NCBI GenBank assembly: GCA_003725745.1
Contig: RHDP01000001.1
Coordinates: 4,472,501-4,536,500, forward strand
Direction: 5' to 3'
Source: Streptomyces sp. I6
Lineage (GTDB): Bacteria; Actinomycetota; Actinomycetes; Streptomycetales; Streptomycetaceae
DNA: 64,000 bases
The notes under the pieces were generated by a model, which was not told the origin of the DNA, did no database searches, and saw only the letters and a program-made list of their open reading frames with translations. A program made the translations under genes and the position numbers. Shown here one piece after another: positions 8,102-16,388 of this stretch. Each line of letters begins with the position of its first letter. Within the stretch, counting starts at the first letter, position 1.

Positions 8102-8983
8102 TCAGGCGAGTCCCCGGCGGGCGACCGCCGGGGGCCGGTGCCCGGCGATCGACGCCACCATCTCCAGCACCTGCCGGGTCTCCGCCACCTCGTGCACCCG
8201 GTAGACCCGCGCACCGAGCCACGCCGACACCGCGGTCGTGGCCAGCGTGCCGGTCAGCCGCTCCTTGACCGGGCGGTCGAGGGTCTCGCCGACGAAGTCC
8301 TTGTTGGACAGGGAGACCAGCACCGGCCAGCCCGTCTCCGCCATCTCGCCGAGCCGGCGGGTCGCCTCCAGCGAGTGGCGGGTGTTCTTCCCGAAGTCGT
8401 GGCCCGGGTCGATGAGGATCCCGTCCCGGCGCACGCCGAGTTCCAGCGCCCGCTCCGCCAGCCCGGTCGTCACCCGCAGGATGTCCGCCATCACGTCGTC
8501 GTACGCGACCCGGTGCGGCCGGGTCCGCGGCGCTGCCCCGCCCGCGTGCGTGCAGACCAGGCCCGCCCCGTACCGGGCGGCCACCTCGGCCAGTGCGGGG
8601 TCGACGCCGCCCCAGGCGTCGTTCAGCAGGTCGGCGCCCGCCTCGCAGACGGCGGCACCCACGTCGTGCCGCCAGGTGTCGACGCTGATCACCACATCCG
8701 GGAAGCGCCTGCGCACCTCTGCGACGAAGCCGACCGTGCGGCGCGCCTCCTCCTCGGCGGTCACCTCCTCGCCGGGACCGGCCTTCACCCCGCCGACGTC
8801 GATGATGGCGGCGCCCTCGGACACCGCCTGCTCGACCCGGGCGAGCGCCGGCTCGTCGCGGAACGTGGCCCCCCGGTCGTAGAAGGAGTCCGGCGTCCGG
8901 TTCACGATCGCCATGATCACTGGCTGGTGCGCGCCGAACTCGCGCCTCCCCAGTCGCAGAGTCCCGTCGTGCATCCCCTGCAT
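8102..8983 (-). CDS. Dihydropteroate synthase family protein (FolP2-like)
   Basis: A 293-residue TIM-barrel protein with the DHPS pterin-site signature IMAIVNRTPDSFYD, where classical FolP usually has GILNVTPDSFSDGG. It also has IIDVGG, SVDTWR, LLNDAW and LIDPGHDFGKNT, the loops that bind pterin pyrophosphate and p-aminobenzoate. The altered first loop (NRTPDSFYD) and the gene order (LOG, this gene, a membrane protein, tag) match mycobacterial FolP2 (Rv1207), whose own DHPS activity is doubtful. It may therefore be a paralogue rather than the main folate enzyme. ATG 8983 is 9 bases after AGGAGG; an ATG 9 bases further in is possible. Confidence 0.85.
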   Translation of the reverse strand: MQGMHDGTLRLGRREFGAHQPVIMAIVNRTPDSFYDRGATFRDEPALARVEQAVSEGAAIIDVGGVKAGPGEEVTAEEEARRTVGFVAEVRRRFPDVVISVDTWRHDVGAAVCEAGADLLNDAWGGVDPALAEVAARYGAGLVCTHAGGAAPRTRPHRVAYDDVMADILRVTTGLAERALELGVRRDGILIDPGHDFGKNTRHSLEATRRLGEMAETGWPVLVSLSNKDFVGETLDRPVKERLTGTLATTAVSAWLGARVYRVHEVAETRQVLEMVASIAGHRPPAVARRGLA

Positions 8984-9085
8984 CCGCTGTTTCCTCCTCG
9001 CGATCGGCCGCCTGCGACCTTAACCGTCAGTGGCGCATGGCACGATCGGCAGCGGACGGTTTCCTGCTCCGGGGAGAGGCGCGCT

Positions 9086-9586
9086 GTGTTCTGGTTCTTG
9101 CTGATCGCGATGGTCGTGGTCGTCGCCGCGGTCACCCTGGCGGTGGTCGGCGGCGGTGACAGGGCGGTGCTCCCGGACGTCGCGCCGGAGCGCCTGGTGG
9201 ACCCGCTGCCGGTCACGCGCCCCGTCGGCCGTGCCGACATCGAGGCGCTGCGCCTGCCCGTGACGGCACGGGGGTACCGGATGCTCGACGTCGACGAGGT
9301 CCTCGGACGGCTGGGCGCGGAACTCGCCGAGCGGGACGCCCGGATCGCCGAGCTGGAGTCCGCGCTGGCGGGCCGGCAGGCGACGGGAGCCGGCCGGGGC
9401 GGGCTCCTCGACGAGCGGCCCGAGGACGTGCCGGGGGAGCGGCCGGGGTCCTTCCCGAAGACCGGTGGGGACGGCCCGTCCGGGGAGAGCGTCCCGGGCG
9501 CGCAGGATCCCGCGGACCCGGCGCCCGGGCTCCCGGACCTCCCCGGTGGTCAGACGGGCCGGGACGACGAAGGGCGGCGGCGATGA
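9086..9586 (+). CDS. Membrane-anchored DivIVA-domain-like protein
   Basis: A 166-residue protein from GTG 9086 (GGGGAGAGG just upstream). It has an N-terminal membrane segment (FWFLLIAMVVVVAAVTLAVV) and then a short DivIVA-like motif, in which LPVTARGYRMLDVDEVLGRL corresponds to the F-x-x-x-x-x-GYD-x-x-x-VD pattern. A brief coiled coil (ELAERDARIAELESAL) follows, and the last 70 residues are disordered and rich in G, P, D and R. The gene occupies the position of Rv1209. It may help link something to the pole or septum membrane; this is inferred from the domain only. Its last four bases overlap the tag start (ATGA), so the two are translationally coupled. Confidence 0.75.
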   Translation: MFWFLLIAMVVVVAAVTLAVVGGGDRAVLPDVAPERLVDPLPVTRPVGRADIEALRLPVTARGYRMLDVDEVLGRLGAELAERDARIAELESALAGRQATGAGRGGLLDERPEDVPGERPGSFPKTGGDGPSGESVPGAQDPADPAPGLPDLPGGQTGRDDEGRRR

Positions 9587-10167
9587 GCGGCGGGGCCGTG
9601 GCGGGCCCCGACGGGCGGCTGCGCTGCCCCTGGGGCCTGTCGACCGAGGACTACGTCAGGTACCACGACGAGGAGTGGGGCCGCCCGGTCCGCGGGGACG
9701 ACGCGCTGTTCGAGCGGCTCGCCCTGGAGGCGTTCCAGTCCGGGCTCTCCTGGATCACCGTCCTGCGCCGCCGTGAGGGCTTCCGGGCGGCGTTCGCGGG
9801 CTTCCGGATCGCCTCCGTCGCGGCCTTCACGGACGGCGACAGGGAGCGCCTGCTCGCCGACGCGGGCATCATCCGCAACCGTGCCAAGATCGAGGCGACC
9901 ATCGCCAACGCCCGGGTGCTAACGGGCTGGGCGGAGGGCGAGCTCGACGCCGTGATCTGGTCGTACGCACCCGATCCGGCCGTCCGCCGGGCACCGCGAA
10001 CACTCACGGACGTCCCGGCGGTCACGGACGAGTCCACGGCCCTCGCCAGGGACCTCAAGAAGCGGGGTCTGCGCTTCATCGGACCGACGACGGCCTACGC
10101 GCTCATGCAGGCCTGCGGTCTGGTCGACGACCATCTCGCGGACTGCGTGGCCCGCGGGGGCCGCTGA
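9583..10167 (+). CDS. tag: DNA-3-methyladenine glycosylase I
   Basis: A 194-residue helix-hairpin-helix glycosylase that removes 3-methyladenine from alkylated DNA to start base-excision repair. The zinc ligands of the Tag family are in place: Cys15 and His28 near the N-terminus (RCPWG, YHDEEWG) and His184 and Cys188 at the C-terminus (HLADC). The catalytic-site segment FQSGLSWITVLRRREGFR is also clear. The start ATG overlaps the stop of the upstream gene by four bases, indicating coupled translation. Confidence 0.95.
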   Translation: MSGGAVAGPDGRLRCPWGLSTEDYVRYHDEEWGRPVRGDDALFERLALEAFQSGLSWITVLRRREGFRAAFAGFRIASVAAFTDGDRERLLADAGIIRNRAKIEATIANARVLTGWAEGELDAVIWSYAPDPAVRRAPRTLTDVPAVTDESTALARDLKKRGLRFIGPTTAYALMQACGLVDDHLADCVARGGR

Positions 10168-10229
10168 TCCGGCCGGCCGCGCCCGCTCCCCCGCGGGCGA
10201 CCGCCGCCGGCCGGTCGGTGCGAGCCGCC

Positions 10230-11030
10230 TCAGCGGCCCACGTACGCGGGCTTCTCCTTGGCGATGAAGGCCTGGACCGCGATGGCGTGGTCCTCCGAGG
10301 CGCCGGCCCTGGTCTGGAGTTCGTCCTCCTTCTCCAGGGTCTCGGCCAGTGTGTGGCCCGCCGCGTAGGCGAGGGACTCCTTGATCGCGGCATAGGCGAG
10401 CGTCGGGCCGCCGGCCAGGGCGCGGGCGACCGCCGCGGCCTCCGCCGCCAGATCGCCGGCCGGTACGAGCTTGTTCACGATGCCCAGGTCGAACGCCTCC
10501 TGCGCCGTGATCGACCGCGGGAAGAGCAGGAGGTCGGCGGCCCTGCCGGGGCCGACGAGCCGGGGGAGCGTCCAGGAGACCCCGGAGTCCGCCGTCAGCG
10601 CCACCCCCGCGAAGGACGTGGTGAACTTGGCGGTGTCGGCGACCACCCGGTAGTCGGCGGCCAGGGCGAGGCCCATGCCGGCCCCCGCGGCGACGCCGTT
10701 CACGCCCGCCACCACCGGCTTGGGCATCTCGGTGATCGCGCGGACGATCGGGTTGTAGTGGTCGCGCACGGTGTTCATGGTGTGGCCGGTGCCCGACTCG
10801 CGGTCGGAGGCCAGCAGGGTGATGTGCTCCTTGAGGTCCTGGCCCACGCAGAAGGCGCGGCCCGTCGCCGTCAGCAGGACCGCCCGTACGCCGGTGTCCG
10901 CCCCGGCAGCCAGCAGGGCGTCCCGGAGGGCGACCTTGGCCTCGACGTTCATCGCGTTCATGGCCTCGGGCCGGTTGATCGTGATCGTCGCGAGTCCGTC
11001 GCTCACCTCGTACAGCACGGTGTCGGCCAT
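10230..11030 (-). CDS. Enoyl-CoA hydratase/isomerase family protein
   Basis: A 266-residue crotonase-fold protein. The first oxyanion-hole segment (GRAFCVGQDLKEH) and the second (GVNGVAAGAGMGLALAADYRV) are present. The place of the catalytic glutamates holds ALTADSGVSWTLPRLVG, where the second Glu of classical hydratases is Asp (D-S-G). This pattern is common in PaaG-like isomerases and related enzymes, so the exact substrate cannot be set. ATG 11030 is preceded by GAAGGGG 8 bases upstream. Convergent with tag and monocistronic by context; probably acts in fatty-acid or phenylacetate-type CoA metabolism. Confidence 0.85.
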   Translation of the reverse strand: MADTVLYEVSDGLATITINRPEAMNAMNVEAKVALRDALLAAGADTGVRAVLLTATGRAFCVGQDLKEHITLLASDRESGTGHTMNTVRDHYNPIVRAITEMPKPVVAGVNGVAAGAGMGLALAADYRVVADTAKFTTSFAGVALTADSGVSWTLPRLVGPGRAADLLLFPRSITAQEAFDLGIVNKLVPAGDLAAEAAAVARALAGGPTLAYAAIKESLAYAAGHTLAETLEKEDELQTRAGASEDHAIAVQAFIAKEKPAYVGR

Positions 11031-11364
11031 GGAGTGTCCCCTTCGCACCTCGGTCAGTGTTGTGGAGCCCAGCATGGCGGAGGCCGCCGGGCCCGACCTA
11101 CCCCCGGTATGTGACCTGTGTCAAAGAAATCCCGGAGTCCGGTTTCCGGCTCCGATGGCGGGCGGGGGGCGAAGTATCGCAGGTGGATCCCCGAATTAGG
11201 TGGTTTTGCGAAAGCGCGTTGCGCAAGCGATGCCGACCGATGTTGGTCATCGGGTCCCGCGATGCGGGATAATGGCTGGGAAGCAATGTGTTCGATGCCG
11301 GTGACGTGTGCCCACCCAGGGGCCGTCGGCTGACGATGAGCTGGTTTCAGGAAGGGGAACGAGC
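11031..11364. other. Intergenic region with promoters for divergent genes
   Basis: No gene seen. The plus-strand hexamers TTGGTC (11243-11248) and GATAAT (11268-11273), 19 bases apart, are a possible promoter for the DUF3117 gene. The TTGGTCAT/ATCGGGTCCCGCGAT region also contains short inverted repeats. Confidence 0.35.
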
Positions 11365-11532
11365 ATGGCGGCCATGAAGCCGCGGACGGGCGACGGCCCG
11401 CTCGAGGTGACCAAGGAGGGGCGGGGCATCGTCATGCGCGTTCCGCTCGAAGGCGGCGGTCGGCTTGTCGTCGAGCTGACTCCGGACGAGGCCGACGCCC
11501 TCGGCGATGCCCTCAAGAAGGTCGTCGGCTGA
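11365..11532 (+). CDS. DUF3117 domain-containing small protein
   Basis: A 55-residue protein that is nearly all one DUF3117 domain: MAAMKPRTGDGPLEVTKEG, then a beta-rich GRGIVMRVPLEGGGRLVVEL, then a helical LTPDEADALGDALKKVV. The family is restricted to actinobacteria and highly conserved (Rv1211 in M. tuberculosis); the function is unknown. ATG 11365 is preceded by AGGAAGGGG. It stands alone, with a strong terminator directly downstream. Confidence 0.9.
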   Translation: MAAMKPRTGDGPLEVTKEGRGIVMRVPLEGGGRLVVELTPDEADALGDALKKVVG

Positions 11533-11557
11533 CGCGGAAGCGCCCACACCTTTCTGT

Positions 11558-11593
11558 ACCGCCCCGGCACGGCATCCGCTGCGCCGGGGCGGT
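11558..11593 (+). terminator. Terminator of the DUF3117 gene
   Basis: An 11-bp perfect stem (11558-11568 with 11583-11593) and 14-base loop, 25 bases after the stop codon. Confidence 0.65.
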
Positions 11594-11745
11594 GCCGTTC
11601 CCGTAGGGCCGCACGAGCCCGTGAGACCGCCCGAAGGCCGGCCCCGCCCGCCTCCCGTGTGTCCCACCGGGGCGCGGACCTTCCGGGGAGCCGGCCCGGC
11701 CTCCGCTCACCGGCGGACGCTCACCGGCCCCGCCCTCCGGGGGCC

Positions 11746-12411
11746 TCAGCCGCGCCGCACCGCGCAGAGCAGTCCGTCGCCCACCGGGAGCAGCGAGGGC
11801 AGCAGCTCCTGGCTCTCCCGCACCGTGCGCAGCAGCTCCCGCACCCGCAGCACTTCGCCCGGCTGGGCCGCCGAGTCGACCGTGCGGCCGTCAGCGAAGA
11901 CGCCCTCGAAGCACACGAGACCCCCGGGGCGCAGCAGGCGCAACGATTCAGCTAGGTAGTCCAGCGACTCCAGCCGGTCGCCGTCGCAGAAGACGAGGTC
12001 GTACCCGCCGTCCGCGAGACGGGGCAGTACGTCGAGCGCGCGGCCCGGGATGAAGCGGGCCCGGTTCGCGGCGAAGCCGGCGGCGCGGAACGCCTCGCGC
12101 GCGAACTGCTGGCGCTCCGGCTCCGGGTCGACCGTGGTCAGCACGCCGTCCGGCCGCATGCCCTGGAGCAGGTAGACACCGGACACGCCGGTGCCCGTGC
12201 CGATCTCCGCCACCGCCTTGGCCCCCGCCGTCGCGGCCAGCAGACGCAGGGCCGAGCCCGTGCCGGGCGACACCGAGGGCAGCCCCGCCTCCCGGGCCCG
12301 GTCGCGGGCCCAGCGCAGTGCTTCTTCCTCGGCGACAAAGGCGTCGGCGAACGCCCAGCTCGTCTGCCGGTTGGCGGTAATGACCCTCTCCTGTCCCCGT
12401 AGTCGGCGCAA
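11746..12411 (-). CDS. O-methyltransferase (class I SAM-dependent)
   Basis: A 221-residue member of the O-methyltransferase family 3 (catechol/caffeoyl-CoA type). The SAM-binding motif [15 protein letters not shown], acidic motif II (TVDPEPER) and the metal-ligand region [11 protein letters not shown] are visible. Substrate unknown. It is divergent from sigE, as Rv1220c is from sigE in M. tuberculosis. Start choice is difficult: no ATG or GTG is near. TTG 12411 gives the length used here. A rare ATT at 12381 has an AGGAG ribosome site 6 bases before it and would give an N-terminus beginning [16 protein letters not shown], the conserved part. Confidence 0.85.
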   Translation of the reverse strand: MRRLRGQERVITANRQTSWAFADAFVAEEEALRWARDRAREAGLPSVSPGTGSALRLLAATAGAKAVAEIGTGTGVSGVYLLQGMRPDGVLTTVDPEPERQQFAREAFRAAGFAANRARFIPGRALDVLPRLADGGYDLVFCDGDRLESLDYLAESLRLLRPGGLVCFEGVFADGRTVDSAAQPGEVLRVRELLRTVRESQELLPSLLPVGDGLLCAVRRG

Positions 12412-12435
12412 CCGTGACTGTATCCGTTGCGCACG

Positions 12436-12461
12436 GGAACCCGCAGATGGGACCGGGCGTT
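12436..12461 (+). promoter_or_regulatory. Putative ECF-sigma promoter upstream of sigE
   Basis: GGAAC (12436-12440) and GTT (12459-12461) are separated by exactly 18 bases. This is the consensus spacing of SigR/SigH/SigE-type ECF promoters, as in GGGAACC...GTT of mycobacterial SigE targets. It lies about 90 bases upstream of the sigE start and on the right strand. It suggests autoregulation or control by a related stress sigma factor. Confidence 0.55.
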
Positions 12462-12550
12462 ATGGGAGAGCGGGGGAAAGTGCCGGGCGAGCGGCACCGT
12501 TCCCAAATTCGCGTAAAGATTCTTATCCGGAGCTAACGGGCGAGGTGGCT

Positions 12551-13312
12551 ATGGTAGGGGCTCCACTGGACACCACCAGAGCCGACAGGGGAGGTGCGGC
12601 TGCGCCTGTGGATCGGAGAGGGGTGCTGAGGCGCCTTCTTCGGTCGGCGGGTGAGCCGAAATCCGTGACCGACACCGCTGACGCCCGTTCCGGCCAGGCC
12701 GACTCCGTACCCACCGCGAGGTTCGCACCGGATGCGGAATCGCAGGCGTGGACACCTCCCTCGTGGGAGGACATCGTCAGCACGCACAGCGCCAGGGTCT
12801 ACCGCCTCGCCTACCGCCTGACCGGCAACCAGCACGACGCCGAGGACCTCACCCAGGAGGTCTTCGTCCGTGTCTTCCGCTCCCTGTCGACCTACACGCC
12901 GGGCACCTTCGAGGGCTGGCTGCACCGCATCACCACGAACCTGTTCCTCGACATGGTCCGCCGCAAGCAGCGCATCCGCTTCGACGCCCTGGGCGACGAC
13001 GCGGCCGAGCGGCTGCCCAGCCGGGAGCCGTCCCCCCAGCAGGTCTTCAACGACACCCACTTCGACGCCGACGTCCAGCAGGCGCTGGACACACTCGCTC
13101 CCGAGTTCCGCGCCGCCGTGGTGCTCTGCGACATCGAGGGCCTGTCGTACGAGGAGATCGCCGCCACGCTCGGCGTCAAGCTCGGCACCGTCCGCAGCCG
13201 GATCCACCGCGGCCGCTCCCACCTGCGCCGGGCCCTGCAGCACCGCTCTCCCGAGGCGCGTGCCGAGCAGCGTGCCCTCGCGGGCGTGGCGGGGGAGGGC
13301 GGAGCGCCGTGA
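12551..13312 (+). CDS. sigE: RNA polymerase ECF sigma factor (mycobacterial SigE-like)
   Basis: A 253-residue sigma-70 ECF protein. Region 2 contains [20 protein letters not shown] and [19 protein letters not shown] (-10 recognition). Region 4 contains [20 protein letters not shown] (helix-turn-helix for the -35). A 75-residue basic/flexible N-terminal extension precedes region 2, as in M. tuberculosis SigE. It is co-transcribed with the anti-sigma gene (GTGA overlap), followed by htrA and tatB, so it probably directs an envelope-stress response. Despite the symbol it is the mycobacterial-type SigE, not the SigE of the S. coelicolor CseBC system. ATG 12551 follows a GAGGTG site. Confidence 0.9.
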   Translation: MVGAPLDTTRADRGGAAAPVDRRGVLRRLLRSAGEPKSVTDTADARSGQADSVPTARFAPDAESQAWTPPSWEDIVSTHSARVYRLAYRLTGNQHDAEDLTQEVFVRVFRSLSTYTPGTFEGWLHRITTNLFLDMVRRKQRIRFDALGDDAAERLPSREPSPQQVFNDTHFDADVQQALDTLAPEFRAAVVLCDIEGLSYEEIAATLGVKLGTVRSRIHRGRSHLRRALQHRSPEARAEQRALAGVAGEGGAP

Positions 13313-14147
13313 GCGGCACGATCCCGACCCCCGCGGAGCAGCATCTGGGGGACCGGCTCGCCGCCCTGGTCGACGGCGAGCTGGAGCACGACGCGCGCGA
13401 GCGCGTCCTGGCCCATCTCGCGACCTGTCCCAAGTGCAAGGCCGAGGCCGACGCACAGCGCAGGCTGAAGAGCGTCTTCGCCGCGGCCGCCCCGCCGCCG
13501 CCCTCCGAGGGCCTGCTCGCACGGCTTCAGGGGCTGCCCGCGGGGCCGCCGGGAGGTGATGACGACCGGCGGGGAGATCCTCTCGGCCGGGGCGTCCCGG
13601 CGATGGCGTCTTCGCGGTGAACGCGAACGGCTTCGGGCTCCTCCCCGGCGGCCCCGGCCTGGCCGAGGGGGGCCCGGGGTCCGGCTTCCGCATCCACGAC
13701 GTGGCACGGCATGAGGCGGAGCGCTCGATGTGGCGCGGCCGGAGGTTCGCCTTCGCGGCGGCCAGCGCGGTGTCGTTCGCCGCGATCGCCCTGGGCGGGG
13801 CGCTGCCACTCGCCGCCACCGGCGACGGCTCGGCCCGCGGGGACAACCGGGGCAACAACGTGACCCCCCTGCGCACGGTGACCGGCGCCGCGGAGGCCAA
13901 CCGCAGACGGGCCGGCGGCACCGGCGCGACCGGGGTCAGCAGCACTCCCGTCGTGGCGGTGGCCCCGCACACACTGGTGCATACGCGGCCACCGGCCCAC
14001 CCCTTCGCGGCGTCGTCGCTGCTCAGCGGTGGTTTCACCGCACAGGCGAGGCCGACGGCCTCCCCGTTCCGGCTGGCCAAGGCCCCCGGGGCCGGCCCGT
14101 CCGCGTCGCCGCTGCCCAGCCGACTCGTCGCCCCGCCCCCGCGCTGA
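13309..14147 (+). CDS. Zinc-binding anti-sigma factor (RseA-like), frameshifted
   Basis: The start GTG 13309 overlaps the sigE stop. The first frame encodes a ZAS anti-sigma domain with the H-x3-C-x2-C zinc motif HLATCPKC (about residues 41-48) and ends at TGA 13618-13620. The next frame begins at an overlapping GTG (13617) and continues the conserved sequence: [14 protein letters not shown], a basic stop-transfer, and a membrane segment ([18 protein letters not shown]). One missing base between about 13570 and 13600 joins the two into one ~279-residue membrane-bound anti-sigma factor. It would hold the ECF sigma factor inactive until envelope stress. I treat the break as a probable sequence error; a genuine split into cytosolic and membrane parts is the alternative. 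Confidence 0.75.
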
Positions 14148-14260
14148 CCCGCGGCGCCCGGCCCCGGGGCCGGGCGCACGGTAGGACGCCATCCGCAAAC
14201 CTGGTTGAATCCGGGGGACGGTGCCGGCGGGGCACACGGAGCGGCGGTTGCGGGGAGAGC

Positions 14261-16171
14261 ATGGAGAACGGGAAGCCGACGGGTCCCAAGCCGAAGTGGT
14301 GGAGCCGTCCGGCCCACTCCGAGTCGTCGTCGCTCTCCGGCGCGGCCCGCACGGCGCCCGCGGCGGGAGCGACGGCGAGTGACGGCGGAGCAGTCGCGGC
14401 GCCCGTCGACGACCGGCCCGAGTACCCGCTTCCGCCACCGGCTCCGATGGCGCCGCACAGGCCGGCGGACGGCGGGCCCCAGGGCGTGCCGACCGGGCCC
14501 CGCGGCGAAGCGGTCCCGACCGCCCCGCCGCCGCCCGGAGGAACGCCCGCGGAAGGGGAGCGGTCCCAGGAGCCCGCGCCGGACGACACCCCCGCGGGCG
14601 ATCCGGCCGCCGCGGCGGGCCTCCGGGGGGACGGCCCCGCACGCGACCCCGGCCCGCACCCGGCCCGGGACGGCGCACCCGCCACGGCCGTCGAGCCCAC
14701 GCACCGCCCGGCGGACGGTACCGGCGAGAGCCCGCACCGCCCGGCGGACGCTCCGGCGGCCGGGTACGCGGGCGAGGCCATGCGGCCCCTGCACGAGCCG
14801 GACGAGCACCGCACACCGCCGTACGGCGACCCCGGCCCGTGGGCACCCGCACCCCCGGTGCAGCACCCCACCGGGGCAGGCGGCACGCCACCGCGCTACC
14901 CGGCCGACGGCAGCTCCCCCGGCCCCGGCCCCGCCCCCGCGCCCGTCCCCGGCCCCCTGCCGCAGGCCGCCCCCGCAGCGGAGCAGTGGCGGCAGTACGA
15001 CCCCTGGGGTGCGTCCGGCGCGCCCCTGATCGGGACCGGGGAGCCGCCGAAGAGGAAGTCCCGGCGGGGCACGGCCTTCGCCGGCGGACTGCTCTTCGCG
15101 CTGCTCGCCGGAGTCCTCGGCGGTGGTGTCGGCGCGTACCTGGAACGCAACGGGGGGATCACCACGGTCGAACTGCCGCAGGCGGGGCCGGAGAACACCG
15201 ACCGCGCGCCCGGCAGCGTCGCGGGAATCGCGGCCAGCGCCCTGCCCGGTGTGGTGACGCTGCACGTCAGCGGGGGCGGTGAGCAGGGCACCGGTACCGG
15301 CTTCGTCCTGGACGCGCAGGGACACATCCTCACGAACAACCATGTGGTCTCCCCGGCCGGCAGCTCCGGCGACATCTCCGTCACCTTCAGCGGCGGGGAG
15401 ACGGCGCGCGCCACCCTCGTCGGCAAGGACAGCGGCTACGACCTCGCCGTGGTCAAGGTCAGGGGGGTCTCCGGCCTCAAGCCGCTGCCCCTGGGCAACT
15501 CCGACAACGTCCGGGTCGGCGACCCGGTCGTGGCCATCGGCGCGCCCTTCGACCTCCAGAACACCGTGACCGCGGGAATCATCAGCGCCAAGGAGCGCCC
15601 GATCACCGCCGGCGGGGAGAAGGGCGACGGCAGCGACATCAGCTATGTCGACGCCCTCCAGACCGACGCACCGATAAACCCCGGCAACTCGGGCGGACCG
15701 CTCGTCGACTCCAAGGCGCGTGTCATCGGCATCAACAGCGCCATTCGCGCCGCCGACGGGGGTTCCGGCCCCGACTCGGGTTCCGGGCAGGCCGGCTCCA
15801 TCGGTCTCGGCTTCGCCATTCCCATCAACCAGGGCAAGCGGGTGGCCGAGGAACTGATCAACACCGGAAAGGCCACCCATCCGGTGATCGGGGTCAGCCT
15901 CGACATGCAGTACTCGGGAGACGGCGCCCGTGTCGGTGAGAAGGGCAAGGACGGGGCCCCGTCCGTCATCACCGGCGGTCCCGCCGCCAAGGCGGGCATC
16001 CGTCCGGGCGATGTCATCACCAAGGTCGACGGCCAGCGGGTGCACAGCGGCGAGGAACTCATCGTCAAGATCCGCGCGCACCGGCCCGGCGACCGGCTGG
16101 AGCTCACGGTGCTCCGCGACGGCGGGGAGCGGACCAGGACGGTGACGCTCGGTTCGTCGACGGGCTCGTGA
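14261..16171 (+). CDS. htrA: HtrA/DegP-like S1C serine protease, membrane anchored
   Basis: A 636-residue protein. Residues 1-265 are a disordered, proline-rich cytoplasmic tail. A single membrane segment follows (GTAFAGGLLFALLAGVLGGG, about 268-287), then an extracytoplasmic trypsin-like domain. The catalytic triad is His361 (LTNNHVV), Asp394 (YDLAVVKV) and Ser477 (NPGNSGGPL). A C-terminal PDZ domain contains KAGIRPGDVITKVDGQRV. It degrades or refolds damaged secreted proteins. It follows the sigE/anti-sigma pair, as in M. tuberculosis (Rv1221-Rv1223), which supports a role in the same envelope-stress circuit. ATG 14261 has GGGGAGAG upstream. Confidence 0.92.
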   Translation: MENGKPTGPKPKWWSRPAHSESSSLSGAARTAPAAGATASDGGAVAAPVDDRPEYPLPPPAPMAPHRPADGGPQGVPTGPRGEAVPTAPPPPGGTPAEGERSQEPAPDDTPAGDPAAAAGLRGDGPARDPGPHPARDGAPATAVEPTHRPADGTGESPHRPADAPAAGYAGEAMRPLHEPDEHRTPPYGDPGPWAPAPPVQHPTGAGGTPPRYPADGSSPGPGPAPAPVPGPLPQAAPAAEQWRQYDPWGASGAPLIGTGEPPKRKSRRGTAFAGGLLFALLAGVLGGGVGAYLERNGGITTVELPQAGPENTDRAPGSVAGIAASALPGVVTLHVSGGGEQGTGTGFVLDAQGHILTNNHVVSPAGSSGDISVTFSGGETARATLVGKDSGYDLAVVKVRGVSGLKPLPLGNSDNVRVGDPVVAIGAPFDLQNTVTAGIISAKERPITAGGEKGDGSDISYVDALQTDAPINPGNSGGPLVDSKARVIGINSAIRAADGGSGPDSGSGQAGSIGLGFAIPINQGKRVAEELINTGKATHPVIGVSLDMQYSGDGARVGEKGKDGAPSVITGGPAAKAGIRPGDVITKVDGQRVHSGEELIVKIRAHRPGDRLELTVLRDGGERTRTVTLGSSTGS

Positions 16172-16272
16172 CGGGCGGTTACCGGCGTCGCGAAGGCAGC
16201 GTCCGGGTCCGCAGGCGGGCTCGTGACGGGCGGGTGACGGGCGCGGCGGGGGCAGCGTCCGGGGCCGCAGGC
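16162..16272. repeat. Imperfect 55-bp tandem duplication between htrA and tatB
   Basis: Two copies of a 55-56 bp unit (16162-16216, 16217-16272), starting GGGCTCGTGACGGGCGG and ending GCAGCGTCCGGGNCCGCAGG. The first copy includes the htrA stop codon. A third partial start follows at 16273. Confidence 0.8.
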
Positions 16273-16388
16273 GGGCATGTGACGCACATCCCGAAGGTAC
16301 CGTCGGGACGGATTCGCCGGGTACCGTGGAGCGGTCCCGCTCGTCCCGCGCTGCGGGCACGGAGCACGAGAACACAAGGAGCGGCAAG

